Source: Burkholderiales bacterium
Lineage (GTDB): Bacteria > Pseudomonadota > Gammaproteobacteria > Burkholderiales > Burkholderiaceae_D
Length of the DNA: 36,095 nucleotides
Direction: 5' to 3'
NCBI GenBank assembly: GCA_947451925.1
Contig: CANGAW010000031.1
Location: forward strand, 1-36,095
The number at the start of each line of letters is the position of its first letter. The stretch's first letter is position 1. Below, one piece after another: positions 1 through 7,584 of this stretch. The translations under genes and the position numbers were made by a program. The notes beneath the pieces are model-generated. The model ran no database searches, had not been told where the DNA came from, and worked only from the letters and a program-made list of their open reading frames with translations.

Positions 1-1617
1 ACCCGAGTAGCGCGAGATCACATGCAATTGCGAAACCGGCACATAGAGCTTGGTTTCTTTTGCGTATTCAAGATGCAAAAATTCTGTCTCACCTTCGCCC
101 AGATCCATGCTGATCAGGCCCTGATACCTGCCGATGCCATGATTGGCATGAACCACCGGGTCGCCAATTTTCAGCTCCGACAAATCCCGCACCATCGCTT
201 CGACCTGGGTCGCGCCTTCTTGCTTGCGGCGACCGGCACGGCGACCGCTGCCGGCATACAACTCGGTTTCTGTCACGAAGGCGATATTGCCCAAATCAGC
301 AGACAGCACGCAGCCGGCATGCAGCGGGGACACGCACAGCATCAGTTTGTCGCTGCTGGTTTGAAAGTCAGTCAGACTTTCACAGACTGTGAGCGGCAGT
401 GCGTATTCGCTGAAATATTGTTGCAAGGTCTCGCGACGGCCGCTGGATTCGGCGCAGATCATCACGCGCTTGTCGGTCTGCAGCAAAAAACTGCGCAGAT
501 TGGTCAAAGGGTCGTCAGCGCGGCGGTTGACCGCAATATCAGGCAAAGGTGCAGACAGGGCCGAAGGGGCAGGGTCTTCCTGAATCACCCAGCGACCGTA
601 GGGTTTGACTCGCGTGAAAAAATCTTCGTCGCTTAAAAAAACTTGTTCCGGCGCGAGCAAGGGCCGTTCACGGTCCGACTTTAAAAAATGATGGCGCGAC
701 TTGGTGTCACTCCAGAAGCGCCGGATCGCCGCATCGATGTCGCCCATCAGCGCAAAGCTGGTGCCTTCGGGCAGGTAGTCAAACAAGCTCGCGGTTTCTT
801 CGAAAAACAGCGGCAGATAATATTCAATACCGGCCGAGGCGATGCCGTTACCAATGTCGCGGTAGATGTTGGCGCGCGAGGGATCGCCTTCGAACACTTC
901 ACGCCAGCGACTGCGAAAGGCGCTGCGTGCGCCTTCGTCCATCGGAAATTCACGGCCCGGCAACAAGCGCACTTCTTTGACCGGGTACAGCGAGCGCTGG
1001 GTGTCGGCATCAAAAGTGCGAATGGTTTCGATGGTGTCGCCGAACAGGTCGAGGCGGTAAGGCAGGACCGAGCCCATAGGAAACAAGTCGATCAGGCCGC
1101 CGCGCACCGAGTACTCGCCCGGCGACATGACTTGCGCCACATGCGCGTAGCCGGCCAGCGTCAGTTGCGACTTGAGTCTGGCTTCGTTGAGCTTTTCACC
1201 TTGTTTGAAAAAGAAGGTGTAAGCCGCGAGAAAGGAGGGCGGCCCCATGCGCAAGAGCGCGGTGGTGGCCGGCACGATCAGGACATCGCACTGGCCGGTA
1301 TGAATTTCATGCAGGGTGGCTAGCCGCTCGGAAACCAGATCCTGATGCGGAGAAAAAGCATCGTAGGGCAGGGTTTCCCAATCGGGCAGCAGGTGACAGC
1401 GCAGGGCGTCTTCCTCCCCTTTGCCGAACCACGGCATTTCGGTAATCAAACGCTGGGCGTCTGGCGCATTGGCCACCACTACGGCCAGCATTTTGCCTTC
1501 GGCTTTTAAGGCCAGAGCCGCTTGCGCCAGCACATAGGCGTCGGCGGCGCCATGCAGCGCAGGCAGCACAAAGCGGGTGCCGGGTTTGGGTAAAGCGTGT
1601 TTTGGGTCGAAGGACAT
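1..1617 (-). CDS. mfd: Mfd transcription-repair coupling factor, N-terminal 539 residues (gene runs off the window)
   Basis: Mfd displaces RNA polymerase stalled at DNA lesions and recruits UvrA for nucleotide excision repair. The frame opens with ATG at 1617 (MSFDPKHALPKPGTRF) and stays open to the left edge, so only the first half of the usual ~1,150 residues is present. The part seen covers the UvrB-like module (for example LLPDWETLPYDAFSPH and SPGEYSVRGGLIDLFP, the latter around residue 160) and then the RNA polymerase interaction domain, recognisable by GDPVVHANHGIGRYQG and YVPVSQLHVISRYSG near the edge. The translocase motor would lie beyond the window. It is divergent from ispD. The identification rests on recognised family motifs; the start is the first ATG before the conserved region. 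Confidence 0.95.
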   Translation of the reverse strand, partial: MSFDPKHALPKPGTRFVLPALHGAADAYVLAQAALALKAEGKMLAVVVANAPDAQRLITEMPWFGKGEEDALRCHLLPDWETLPYDAFSPHQDLVSERLATLHEIHTGQCDVLIVPATTALLRMGPPSFLAAYTFFFKQGEKLNEARLKSQLTLAGYAHVAQVMSPGEYSVRGGLIDLFPMGSVLPYRLDLFGDTIETIRTFDADTQRSLYPVKEVRLLPGREFPMDEGARSAFRSRWREVFEGDPSRANIYRDIGNGIASAGIEYYLPLFFEETASLFDYLPEGTSFALMGDIDAAIRRFWSDTKSRHHFLKSDRERPLLAPEQVFLSDEDFFTRVKPYGRWVIQEDPAPSALSAPLPDIAVNRRADDPLTNLRSFLLQTDKRVMICAESSGRRETLQQYFSEYALPLTVCESLTDFQTSSDKLMLCVSPLHAGCVLSADLGNIAFVTETELYAGSGRRAGRRKQEGATQVEAMVRDLSELKIGDPVVHANHGIGRYQGLISMDLGEGETEFLHLEYAKETKLYVPVSQLHVISRYSG

Positions 1618-1679
1618 GGATTGCTGAGGCAGCACTGTCTTCGCGGATGGTGCCGGATTGGAGCAGGCGCGAAGCTGAA

Positions 1680-1714
1680 TTGACAGTGAAAATGTAAGAT
1701 GCGATTATAAATTA
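1680..1714. promoter_or_regulatory. Candidate overlapping promoters between mfd and ispD
   Basis: On the plus strand TTGACA lies at 1680-1685, followed by GATTAT at 1703-1708 (17 bp spacer) or TATAAA at 1706-1711 (20 bp spacer). On the minus strand a perfect TATAAT sits at 1704-1709, facing mfd, without a good -35. The two -10 elements overlap, so the 184-bp gap may hold back-to-back promoters for mfd and ispD-ispF. This is from reading the sequence alone and no start site is known. Confidence 0.35.
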
Positions 1715-1801
1715 GTTCTCACCCGTCAGCCGTACTGCGCTTCATGCCCCGGCTTCATCTTGTCCGGCAACGCTGGATCGTCCTTTCAAGCTTGCTTCTC
1801 T

Positions 1802-2503
1802 ATGAATGTGCCGCGTTACTTTGCCCTGATTCCTGCTGCCGGTGTCGGCGCCCGCATGCAGCTAGGTAGCCCCAAGCAGTATGCAATGCTGGCTGGTAAA
1901 CCCATGCTGCAGCATGTGATGGAAACCTTTGCGCGGGCGTCCCACATTACCCATACCTATGTCGTGGTCAGCGCTGCGGATGTTTATGTGGATGACTTGC
2001 CATTTATAGCGGGCACCACCGTGCTGCGCTGTGGTGGCGCGACGCGTCGCGAATCGGTCATGAATGGTCTGGCTGCGATTGCCGCCGAGGTGAGTGCTGA
2101 AGACTGGATGCTGGTGCATGACGCCGCCCGACCCGGTTTAACGGTGCCCCTGATTGAACAACTGATAGCTGCGCTTAAAGACGATGCGGTAGGAGGCCTG
2201 TTGGCGCTGCCGGTAGTCGATACACTCAAGCGGGCTAACGGCCAGGGCCGGGTCGATGCCACGGTTTCCCGTGACGCTTTATGGGCAGCGCAAACCCCGC
2301 AGATGTTTCGGCATGCGACTTTGCTGCAGGCTTTGCAGCAGGCTGATGCGGTAACGGATGAGGCCAGTGCAATGGAAGCGCTGGGTTTGCAGCCGAAACT
2401 GGTCGAGGGCCATGCGCGCAATTTCAAGGTCACGCTGCCGCAAGACTTGCTGCTGGCTGAACTGTATTTAAAAGGACGCTATGAAGACAACACCCCCATT
2501 TAG
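1802..2503 (+). CDS. ispD: 2-C-methyl-D-erythritol 4-phosphate cytidylyltransferase
   Basis: IspD transfers CMP from CTP to 2-C-methyl-D-erythritol 4-phosphate, the third step of the MEP isoprenoid pathway in the cytoplasm. The nucleotide-binding signature [10 protein letters not shown] with SPKQY lies at residues 11-27. [18 protein letters not shown] and [11 protein letters not shown] are further family motifs. The ATG at 1802 gives 233 residues and places the signature at the usual distance from the N-terminus; the in-frame TTG at 1760 would add 14 residues that do not look conserved. No clear Shine-Dalgarno precedes it. The 3' end overlaps ispF by 23 bp, so the two are almost certainly co-transcribed and translationally coupled. 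Confidence 0.96.
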   Translation: MNVPRYFALIPAAGVGARMQLGSPKQYAMLAGKPMLQHVMETFARASHITHTYVVVSAADVYVDDLPFIAGTTVLRCGGATRRESVMNGLAAIAAEVSAEDWMLVHDAARPGLTVPLIEQLIAALKDDAVGGLLALPVVDTLKRANGQGRVDATVSRDALWAAQTPQMFRHATLLQALQQADAVTDEASAMEALGLQPKLVEGHARNFKVTLPQDLLLAELYLKGRYEDNTPI

Positions 2504-2978
2504 AATCGGTCAGGGCTATGACTGCCATGCGCTGGTGCCGGGACGTCCGCTCATTATTGGCGGCGTCAGCATTGCCCACAAAGCGGGTTTGCTTGGTCAT
2601 TCCGACGCCGATCTGCTGCTGCATGCGATTACGGATGCGCTGTTCGGTGCGGCCGGCCTCGGTGACATCGGCCGGCATTTTCCGGATACGGAAGCGCAGT
2701 TTGCCGGCGCAGATTCACGCGTGCTGCTCAGAGAAGCCGCAAGGCGCGTGCGCGAAACCGGCTATGAAATCGGTAATATCGACGCCACCATCATTGCGCA
2801 GGCGCCCAAAATGGCGCCGCATTTGCCGCAAATGATTGCCCATATTGCTGCGGACCTTGGCATTGAAAACGGCCAGGTCAATCTGAAGGCCAAGACCAAT
2901 GAACGACTGGGTTGGGAAGGGCGTGAAGAAGGCATGGCCGCTGATGCGGTAGCCTTGCTTTTTTTACCGCCGCTTTAA
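2481..2978 (+). CDS. ispF: 2-C-methyl-D-erythritol 2,4-cyclodiphosphate synthase
   Basis: IspF cyclises 4-diphosphocytidyl-methylerythritol 2-phosphate to methylerythritol 2,4-cyclodiphosphate with loss of CMP, the fifth step of the MEP pathway. The 165 residues match the family length. Zinc ligands are visible as D14 and H16 in GYDCHAL and H48 in [22 protein letters not shown] and [10 protein letters not shown] are the other signatures. It starts inside the end of ispD (23 bp overlap) and its stop overlaps the stop of the convergent envZ by 4 bp. No terminator is evident between the converging genes. Confidence 0.97.
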   Translation: MKTTPPFRIGQGYDCHALVPGRPLIIGGVSIAHKAGLLGHSDADLLLHAITDALFGAAGLGDIGRHFPDTEAQFAGADSRVLLREAARRVRETGYEIGNIDATIIAQAPKMAPHLPQMIAHIAADLGIENGQVNLKAKTNERLGWEGREEGMAADAVALLFLPPL

Positions 2979-4351
2979 CTTGCCGGCAATCGTATCTGTA
3001 CCAACAAGCCACCGTTAACGCTATTACTGATTTCCAGCCGGCCGTGATGGCGCTGGATGATGCGCTCCACAATCGCCAGCCCCAAACCGGCACCATTGGC
3101 CTGGCTGCGCGCACTGTCCATGCGGGTAAAAGGGCGCAGCAAATAGGCGATTTGCTCTGCTGGCAAACCGCTACCATGGTCTGCCAGTTCGATCAGAATC
3201 TGGCCCGCTTCGCGCCGGGCGCCAAGATAGAGTTCAGTGAATTCGGTACCGGCAGTTTTGCCATAGCGTTTGGCGTTTTCGATCAGGTTGCTCAGTACAC
3301 GTAACAGGTCGGTCTGGTTGCCCGTCACCTGCAGGCTGGCGTCAATGGCAGCGTGAATTTTTACCTGAGTATCGCGCTCTGCTTCTCGCGCAACCTGCTT
3401 TAGCAAGGCAGACAAATCGACTGCCTGAAAATGGGCAGCATCAGTCGGGCGTGCGTAGTCCAGAAATTGGGTAATGATGGCTTCCATTTGCGCCAGATCG
3501 GATTGCATCCCTTCTCGCGCATGGTCGGGCAGTGCGGCCATTTCCACTTCCAGCAGCATGCGCGCAATTGGTGTGCGCAGATCATGCGAAATGCCGGCCA
3601 GGATGACGGCACGCTCAGAGTCCACCTGCTGCAAATCTTTGACCATCTGATTGAAGCTCTGGTTAGCCTCCCGAATTTCGGTCGGCCCTTTTTCCGGCAG
3701 CAGCGCCGGATTTTTGCCGCGCGCAATGTCGCGGGCAGCCACAGACAAATTGGCCAGCGGCTGGTTAATCAGCCGGCTGATGAAGACCGCGCCCAGCAGG
3801 GATAGAAACAAGGTAACCGTGATCCACCCCAGCCACTGAATGCCTGAGGCGCGCTCTAGGCGTTCCCGATCCAGCATCAGCCAGTAGTCATCGTCTTCAA
3901 TCCGGAAACTGACCCAGAAGCCGCGCAAGCCGTTTACAAAGCCGGCAAACTGGGTTTGCTTGCCCAGCCTTGCACGGACAGTCGATTCAATGGCCTGGTT
4001 GACTGCGTTGTCTGGCAGGGGGGTGGTTTGGTCGTCGTCTTCGCGTGGATAGACGCGAATGCCTTGCGAACTGGCCAGATCAAATAACAGTTCACGCCGC
4101 AATGCGGGCGCAGAGTGCGTAAGTGCTGCACGGGTGATGGTGACAATGGAGACTACTTGCGCAGCAATCTGTTCGCCCCGCGGCGTTCGCTCGACAATCC
4201 GAAAGCTGGCGACCCATGCGGCCATGCTTGCCGCAAGCAAGAACGCCAGCAGAAAAAAAGTTCGCCAGAACAGTCCGCTTTGCAGCCACGCTAAACGTCG
4301 CCTGACGACGGTATTAACGCTCGCTTTGCTGGTCATCAGGAATGAAGACAT
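2975..4351 (-). CDS. envZ: Sensor histidine kinase EnvZ
   Basis: This is the inner-membrane sensor kinase partner of OmpR, responding to osmotic or envelope conditions in relatives. In the 458 residues a first TM segment spans about 29-50, a periplasmic domain about 51-172, a second TM about 173-192, then a HAMP segment. The phosphorylated histidine is H256 in GISHDLRTP. The ATPase domain shows [10 protein letters not shown] (N box, ~355), DHGSGLP (~391) and [12 protein letters not shown] (~420). It overlaps the end of ompR: the start is ATG 4351 (38 bp overlap, preceded by a GGGGT stretch) or ATG 4336 (23 bp overlap). The order ompR-envZ and the overlap match the classical operon. The signal it senses cannot be read from sequence. 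Confidence 0.93.
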   Translation of the reverse strand: MSSFLMTSKASVNTVVRRRLAWLQSGLFWRTFFLLAFLLAASMAAWVASFRIVERTPRGEQIAAQVVSIVTITRAALTHSAPALRRELLFDLASSQGIRVYPREDDDQTTPLPDNAVNQAIESTVRARLGKQTQFAGFVNGLRGFWVSFRIEDDDYWLMLDRERLERASGIQWLGWITVTLFLSLLGAVFISRLINQPLANLSVAARDIARGKNPALLPEKGPTEIREANQSFNQMVKDLQQVDSERAVILAGISHDLRTPIARMLLEVEMAALPDHAREGMQSDLAQMEAIITQFLDYARPTDAAHFQAVDLSALLKQVAREAERDTQVKIHAAIDASLQVTGNQTDLLRVLSNLIENAKRYGKTAGTEFTELYLGARREAGQILIELADHGSGLPAEQIAYLLRPFTRMDSARSQANGAGLGLAIVERIIQRHHGRLEISNSVNGGLLVQIRLPAS

Positions 4352-5087
4352 AACCCAGACCCCAGACGGTCTGAATGAAGCGCGGGCTGGCCGGGTTAGG
4401 CTCGATCAGTTTGCGCAGCCGCGATATCTGCACGTCGAGACTGCGGTCAAAGACTTCATATTCCCGCCCGCGCGAAAGCTCCATCAGCTTTTCACGGGAC
4501 AGTGGTTGTTTTGCGTGTCGTGCCAGTACTTTGAGCACGGAGTATTCGCCGGTGGTCAGCGTCACGGTCTGGCCATTTTTGCTCAGCAGGCGTTTGCCCA
4601 GATCAAATTCGAATTCACCAAACAGATAGGTTTCTGCATGGTCCGACGGTGCACCCGGTATTTCATCAGGACTGACCCGGCGCAGTACGGCGGCAATGCG
4701 CGCCAGCAGTTCACGTGGATTGAAAGGTTTGGCCAGATAATCATCGGCGCCGATTTCAAGCCCGGTGATGCGGTCTGCGTCGTCGCCCTTGGCCGTTAAC
4801 ATAATGATCGGTGTATTGTCGCCACCGCCGCGCAGCCGCTGGCAGATAGACAAGCCATCTTCGCCGGGTAGCATCAGGTCCAGTACCAAGAGGTCAAAAC
4901 GTTCACGAATCCAGAAGCGGTTCATTTCGACCGCACTGGGCGCAGTAGTAACAGCAAAGCCATGTTCGGTTAGGAAACGCTTCAGCAGTTCGCGCAGGCG
5001 GGCATCATCATCAACGACCAAGATTTTGGCTTGCGTTCCGGGACTGCGCTTGGATGAAACCTGCGCTGGCGTGTTGGTAGGGGTCAT
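4314..5087 (-). CDS. ompR: Response regulator OmpR
   Basis: OmpR is a DNA-binding response regulator phosphorylated by EnvZ that controls outer-membrane and envelope genes. Of the 257 residues, the receiver domain (20-140) has the acidic pocket VVDDD (24-28), phosphoacceptor D70 in VLDLMLPGEDG and K120 in DYLAKPF. The C-terminal winged helix ends with SLDVQISRLRKLIE and [12 protein letters not shown], which matches the enterobacterial OmpR almost word for word. An N-terminal extension of about 18 residues precedes the receiver. The upstream region carries TTACAAA direct repeats that could be autoregulatory OmpR sites. It lies first in the pair with envZ. Confidence 0.95.
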   Translation of the reverse strand: MTPTNTPAQVSSKRSPGTQAKILVVDDDARLRELLKRFLTEHGFAVTTAPSAVEMNRFWIRERFDLLVLDLMLPGEDGLSICQRLRGGGDNTPIIMLTAKGDDADRITGLEIGADDYLAKPFNPRELLARIAAVLRRVSPDEIPGAPSDHAETYLFGEFEFDLGKRLLSKNGQTVTLTTGEYSVLKVLARHAKQPLSREKLMELSRGREYEVFDRSLDVQISRLRKLIEPNPASPRFIQTVWGLGYVFIPDDQQSER

Positions 5088-5115
5088 AGTCGTATGGTAA
5101 CGTCCTTCCTGTTTA

Positions 5116-5200
5116 TTACAATGCTTGCTAGAGGCGTGTTTACAAAGCCTTACAAAACGGCTGCCTTTGCAGGCTTTACCTTAACGCGAACGACCTTACA
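5116..5200. promoter_or_regulatory. TTAC(A) repeats, candidate OmpR binding region
   Basis: The divergent gap upstream of ompR and the small secreted protein contains TTACAAA at 5140-5146 and again at 5150-5156, exactly 10 bp apart in the same orientation. Further TTACA or TTACC occurrences are at 5116, 5176 and 5196. Known OmpR sites are tandem half-sites spaced by one helical turn with a TTAC core. The match is suggestive, not proven. Confidence 0.45.
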
Positions 5201-5208
5201 CTACTGCT

Positions 5209-5547
5209 ATGGGTTTTAGTCGTTGCCATCTATTTCGATTGCTTGTTATGACTGCTTTTATTTTACGTGCGCTTTTCTTGTCCCTGCTCGGGATTGGCTT
5301 TGCCAATGCCTGGGCTGATCCAGCTCTGGGTGGTGCGGACGGGCATGGCCGTGGGGATGGACATAGTCGTGGGGAACGCATGAATATGGATCGCGGCGAC
5401 CAAAATCGCAATAGCCGTCATGAAGAGAGCAGACCAAGCCAGGATGATGCAGCGCGCAGGCAGCCAAGGCTCTCGCCAGAGGAGCGCCAGGCATTACGCC
5501 AGCAAATTAACGAGGCTGGTAAAGACCTCTATCCGGGCAAGCGTTAA
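5209..5547 (+). CDS. Small secreted protein of unknown function, hydrophilic, with N-terminal signal peptide
   Basis: The 112-residue frame starts with ATG 5209; ATG 5248 (MTAFILRALFLSLLGIG) is an alternative that would give a more compact signal peptide. A hydrophobic stretch ends in ANAWA near residue 36, where cleavage is likely. The mature part is strongly hydrophilic: a Gly/His/Asp/Arg-rich stretch (about 40-60) and a charged C-terminus containing LSPEERQALRQQI. Similar short proteins ending in this kind of motif sit beside ompR in other betaproteobacteria, as far as I recall. Function unknown. It is divergent from ompR and shares its control region, which makes OmpR regulation plausible. 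No strong ribosome binding site is seen at either start. Confidence 0.65.
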   Translation: MGFSRCHLFRLLVMTAFILRALFLSLLGIGFANAWADPALGGADGHGRGDGHSRGERMNMDRGDQNRNSRHEESRPSQDDAARRQPRLSPEERQALRQQINEAGKDLYPGKR

Positions 5548-5564
5548 TGAGTGCGCACGATTTG

Positions 5565-5594
5565 TTGCTCAATTTGATTTAGTAGTGCTATACT
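5565..5594 (+). promoter_or_regulatory. Promoter of tRNA-Arg
   Basis: TTGCTC (5565-5570) and TATACT (5589-5594) are separated by 18 bp and followed by a GC-rich stretch (GCGC), the discriminator type seen at stable-RNA promoters. The tRNA begins 11 bp after the -10 element. Confidence 0.6.
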
Positions 5595-5604
5595 GCGCAG
5601 CTTC

Positions 5605-5681
5605 GCGGCTGTAGCTCAGCTGGATAGAGTACTTGGCTACGAACCAAGGGGTCGTGGGTTCGATTCCTGCCAGCCGCACCA
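5605..5681 (+). tRNA. tRNA-Arg, anticodon ACG
   Basis: The 77 nt fold as a complete cloverleaf. The acceptor stem is GCGGCTG with CAGCCGC, and the D arm GCTC-AGCTGGATA-GAGT. The anticodon stem CTTGG with CCAAG encloses CTACGAA, so the anticodon is ACG (5639-5641). The T arm contains GGTTCGATTCC. The CCA end is encoded (5679-5681). The sequence closely resembles the E. coli tRNA-Arg(ACG). ACG is expected to be deaminated to ICG and to read CGU, CGC and CGA. The T stem has two wobble pairs. A promoter and terminator bracket the gene, so it is a single-gene unit. Confidence 0.98.
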
Positions 5682-5692
5682 GTAATACCCGA

Positions 5693-5730
5693 GGGGTCAC
5701 GTTCATAAGACGTGACCCCTTTTTATTTTT
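5693..5730 (+). terminator. Rho-independent terminator of tRNA-Arg
   Basis: A perfect 10-bp stem, GGGGTCACGT (5693-5702) with ACGTGACCCC (5710-5719), has a 7-nt loop and is followed by TTTTTATTTTT (5720-5730). It lies 12 bp after the tRNA CCA end. Confidence 0.92.
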
Positions 5731-6082
5731 CCTGTGGTTTCTTTTTGCCCTCGCCTCAAAAATAAAGATTTGCAGCGCTTGTCGCAAGCGTAATTTGCTA
5801 CCTTGATCTTTTCCAGCGCTTCAAAAATCTCGTTGCTGACTGGGAGCGCGGCATCAAAAAGCCGGGCGGTCCTGCTTTGCGTCTTTTGACTGTGGTGCAG
5901 TAAAAAGGCTTGATGGCGATTGCAAAGCAGAGAGTGAGGATGATTTTGGCATGGATGTGAGTGGGAACCCGCTCAGCACTCAATCGTTTCACCCCTTGAG
6001 CCCTTACAAGACCAGGAGGTGTCGATGATCTGGCAGATCAGGTTGTTTTTACAGCGTACATCCATGCCGAACGTTTTTTCAG
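5731..6082. other. 352-bp gap between tRNA-Arg terminator and MFS gene end
   Basis: No intact gene is supported here. The middle part (about 5817-5930) holds the relic of an HTH antitoxin reading plus. The rest has frequent stops in all frames. A gap with gene debris just downstream of a tRNA fits an old integration or excision site, but no integrase or att duplication of the tRNA end was found. Confidence 0.5.
5817..5930 (+). pseudogene. Relic of a HigA/MqsA-type XRE antitoxin (C-terminal HTH end)
   Basis: In one plus frame 5817-5900 reads RFKNLVADWERGIKKPGG, continues with PALRLLTVVQ, meets TAA at 5901, then reads KGLMAIAK. The W-E-x-G-x-x-x-P-x-G-x-A-x-x-L-L pattern is the end of the helix-turn-helix of HigA-type antitoxins, where the Trp-Glu element is followed by a short C-terminal helix such as KGL. 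There is no start or N-terminal half in frame and the stop interrupts the last helix, so I read it as a fragment. No toxin partner is visible upstream, where the tRNA terminator lies. It could also be a coincidental match, but the run of conserved positions makes that less likely. Confidence 0.5.
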
Positions 6083-7426
6083 TTAATGCTTTGGTCCGAT
6101 GTGTCCACGTACCATCACTAAGCCCAGAACGGCGACGATCATTGAACCGCCAAGCAAGTTCAGATAAGCCGATGCACCGCCAGCGGTAATCATGGCAGCA
6201 CCGGCGAAGGAGCTGACAAACGCGCCCATGCGACCGAAGGCCATCGCTGACGCGGTGCCGGTGGTGCGAATCAAGGTTGGATACATGTGAGCGCACAAGG
6301 CGAACAATGCGCATTGCAAGGCCGTGACGAACAAGCCATGCAAGCCCAGGCCCCATAGAAAAATATCGGGTGTCGCCGTGACACTGACGATTTTCAGGCT
6401 GAACGCCGTTGCTGCTGACATCGCCGCCCAGAAAATCATCGGCCAGCGTGAGCCAAAACGATTAATCGCCAATGCACACAACACGGCACCAATGACGCCG
6501 CCAAAATTGTAAGCGGTCAGTCCCATGCCGGCTAAGGCGGGTGACAATCCTTCGGTGGTCAGCATGGTAGGCAGCCAGCTGAAGGCGGTGTAAATCGACA
6601 GCTGCGTCATGAAAAAGCTGATCCACAACCAGGTCGTATCTGCTGCCCGGCCGTGCCGGAACAGGTCGCTGATACTGCCTCGTTTCGCATTGCTGACGCT
6701 GCCGTCGGTGAATTCTTTGACCTGTGCGACCTGGTGCGCCATCCGTGTCATGAGTGCGCGTAATTCTTCCCAGCGTGAAGACTGTCGTGCCAGGTATTTT
6801 GGTGACTCACGCAGCATCAGCAGCAACAGCAAGGCATAAGCGATCGGCATGGCGCCGCCAATAAAAAAGAGTGCGCGCCAACCTTGGACGGGCAGGATTT
6901 GGCCCGCTACCAGGCCAGCCAGCATGCCGCCTAGCGGATAGCACACAATGGCGGTTGTCACGGCCATGGTGCGGTGCCGGAAGGGGATGAATTCGGCGGT
7001 CAGTGTCGTAGCCGCTGGCAATGCAGCGCCAATACCGAGGCCCGCAAAGAAACGGATCACTGAAATGGTCGCCACATCGGGTGCGAAGCCAATCATGATA
7101 GTGCAGGCACCGAACAGAAAAATACTTGCGATCAGTACCGGTTTGCGTCCCACTTTGTCGGCAATCACGCCGGCCGAGAGGCTGCCGATGGCCATGCCCA
7201 TCAAGCCGCTGGCCACAGCGATTGAAAATGCAGCGCGGGTGACGCCCCATTCTTTCATGATCATGGGGATGGCGTAGCCAATCATCTGGCCATCAAAGCC
7301 ATCAAGCACAATCGCCAGTGCGGCAAACAGGTAAGCGAATTTCTGGATGGTAGAAAAATTGCCATCGTCAATCGCCTTCGTTACATCGAAACTGGCATGC
7401 AATGTGGCCGTCGTCGGTTCAGTCAT
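6083..7426 (-). CDS. MFS transporter, aromatic acid:H+ symporter (AAHS) type
   Basis: This is probably the uptake system for salicylate, gentisate or a related aromatic acid. The 447 residues have about 12 hydrophobic segments. The AAHS signature DGFD (D42, D45) is in TM1, where PcaK and BenK have functionally required Asp residues. The MFS loop 2-3 motif appears as GVIADKVGRKPVL, and a long hydrophilic loop after TM6 (SPKYLARQSSRWEEL onward) fits. I prefer ATG 7426 over ATG 7471 because GGAG lies 6 bp before it. It is last in line after the nag genes and the PQQ dehydrogenase, but a terminator and a leader hairpin separate it, so it may also have its own promoter. Exact substrate is inference from context. 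Confidence 0.85.
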   Translation of the reverse strand: MTEPTTATLHASFDVTKAIDDGNFSTIQKFAYLFAALAIVLDGFDGQMIGYAIPMIMKEWGVTRAAFSIAVASGLMGMAIGSLSAGVIADKVGRKPVLIASIFLFGACTIMIGFAPDVATISVIRFFAGLGIGAALPAATTLTAEFIPFRHRTMAVTTAIVCYPLGGMLAGLVAGQILPVQGWRALFFIGGAMPIAYALLLLLMLRESPKYLARQSSRWEELRALMTRMAHQVAQVKEFTDGSVSNAKRGSISDLFRHGRAADTTWLWISFFMTQLSIYTAFSWLPTMLTTEGLSPALAGMGLTAYNFGGVIGAVLCALAINRFGSRWPMIFWAAMSAATAFSLKIVSVTATPDIFLWGLGLHGLFVTALQCALFALCAHMYPTLIRTTGTASAMAFGRMGAFVSSFAGAAMITAGGASAYLNLLGGSMIVAVLGLVMVRGHIGPKH

Positions 7427-7439
7427 GTCTTCTCCATCG

Positions 7440-7457
7440 GCCGATTTTTTAATCGGC
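7440..7457 (-). promoter_or_regulatory. Perfect leader hairpin/palindrome ahead of the MFS gene
   Basis: Read on the minus strand, GCCGATT, loop AAAA, AATCGGC form an 18-nt perfect hairpin that ends 3 nt before the GGAG ribosome binding site of the transporter. It lacks a following U run, so it is not a terminator for this strand. It could be an operator or an mRNA structure that affects translation. Confidence 0.4.
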
Positions 7458-7527
7458 TGCGTATCATTCAATTAATTCAGAGGCGTCAACGAAGCACCGC
7501 TTGTTGCCGCCGATAGGTCATGCTCAC

Positions 7528-7568
7528 AAAAAGCAGGCACCAGCTGCGCTGATGCCTGCTCAATTTTT
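7528..7568. terminator. Bidirectional terminator between PQQ dehydrogenase and MFS gene
   Basis: AGCAGGCA (7532-7539) pairs with TGCCTGCT (7553-7560). On the minus strand the hairpin is followed by TTTTT, on the plus strand by CAATTTTTTT. It starts 24 bp after the dehydrogenase stop and should end or attenuate the nag transcript before the transporter gene. Confidence 0.75.
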
Positions 7569-7584
7569 TTACATTTCGACAGGC

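Noticed and set aside
22..1323. Plus-strand open frames of up to about 210 codons in the first 1.3 kb
   Set aside because: They are antisense to the mfd reading frame, which shows clear Mfd motifs throughout; the plus frames have no recognisable protein character.
1984..2433. 149-codon minus-strand frame inside ispD
   Set aside because: It is antisense to a well-supported gene and is low in complexity (Ser/Ala/Arg-rich), typical of a shadow frame.
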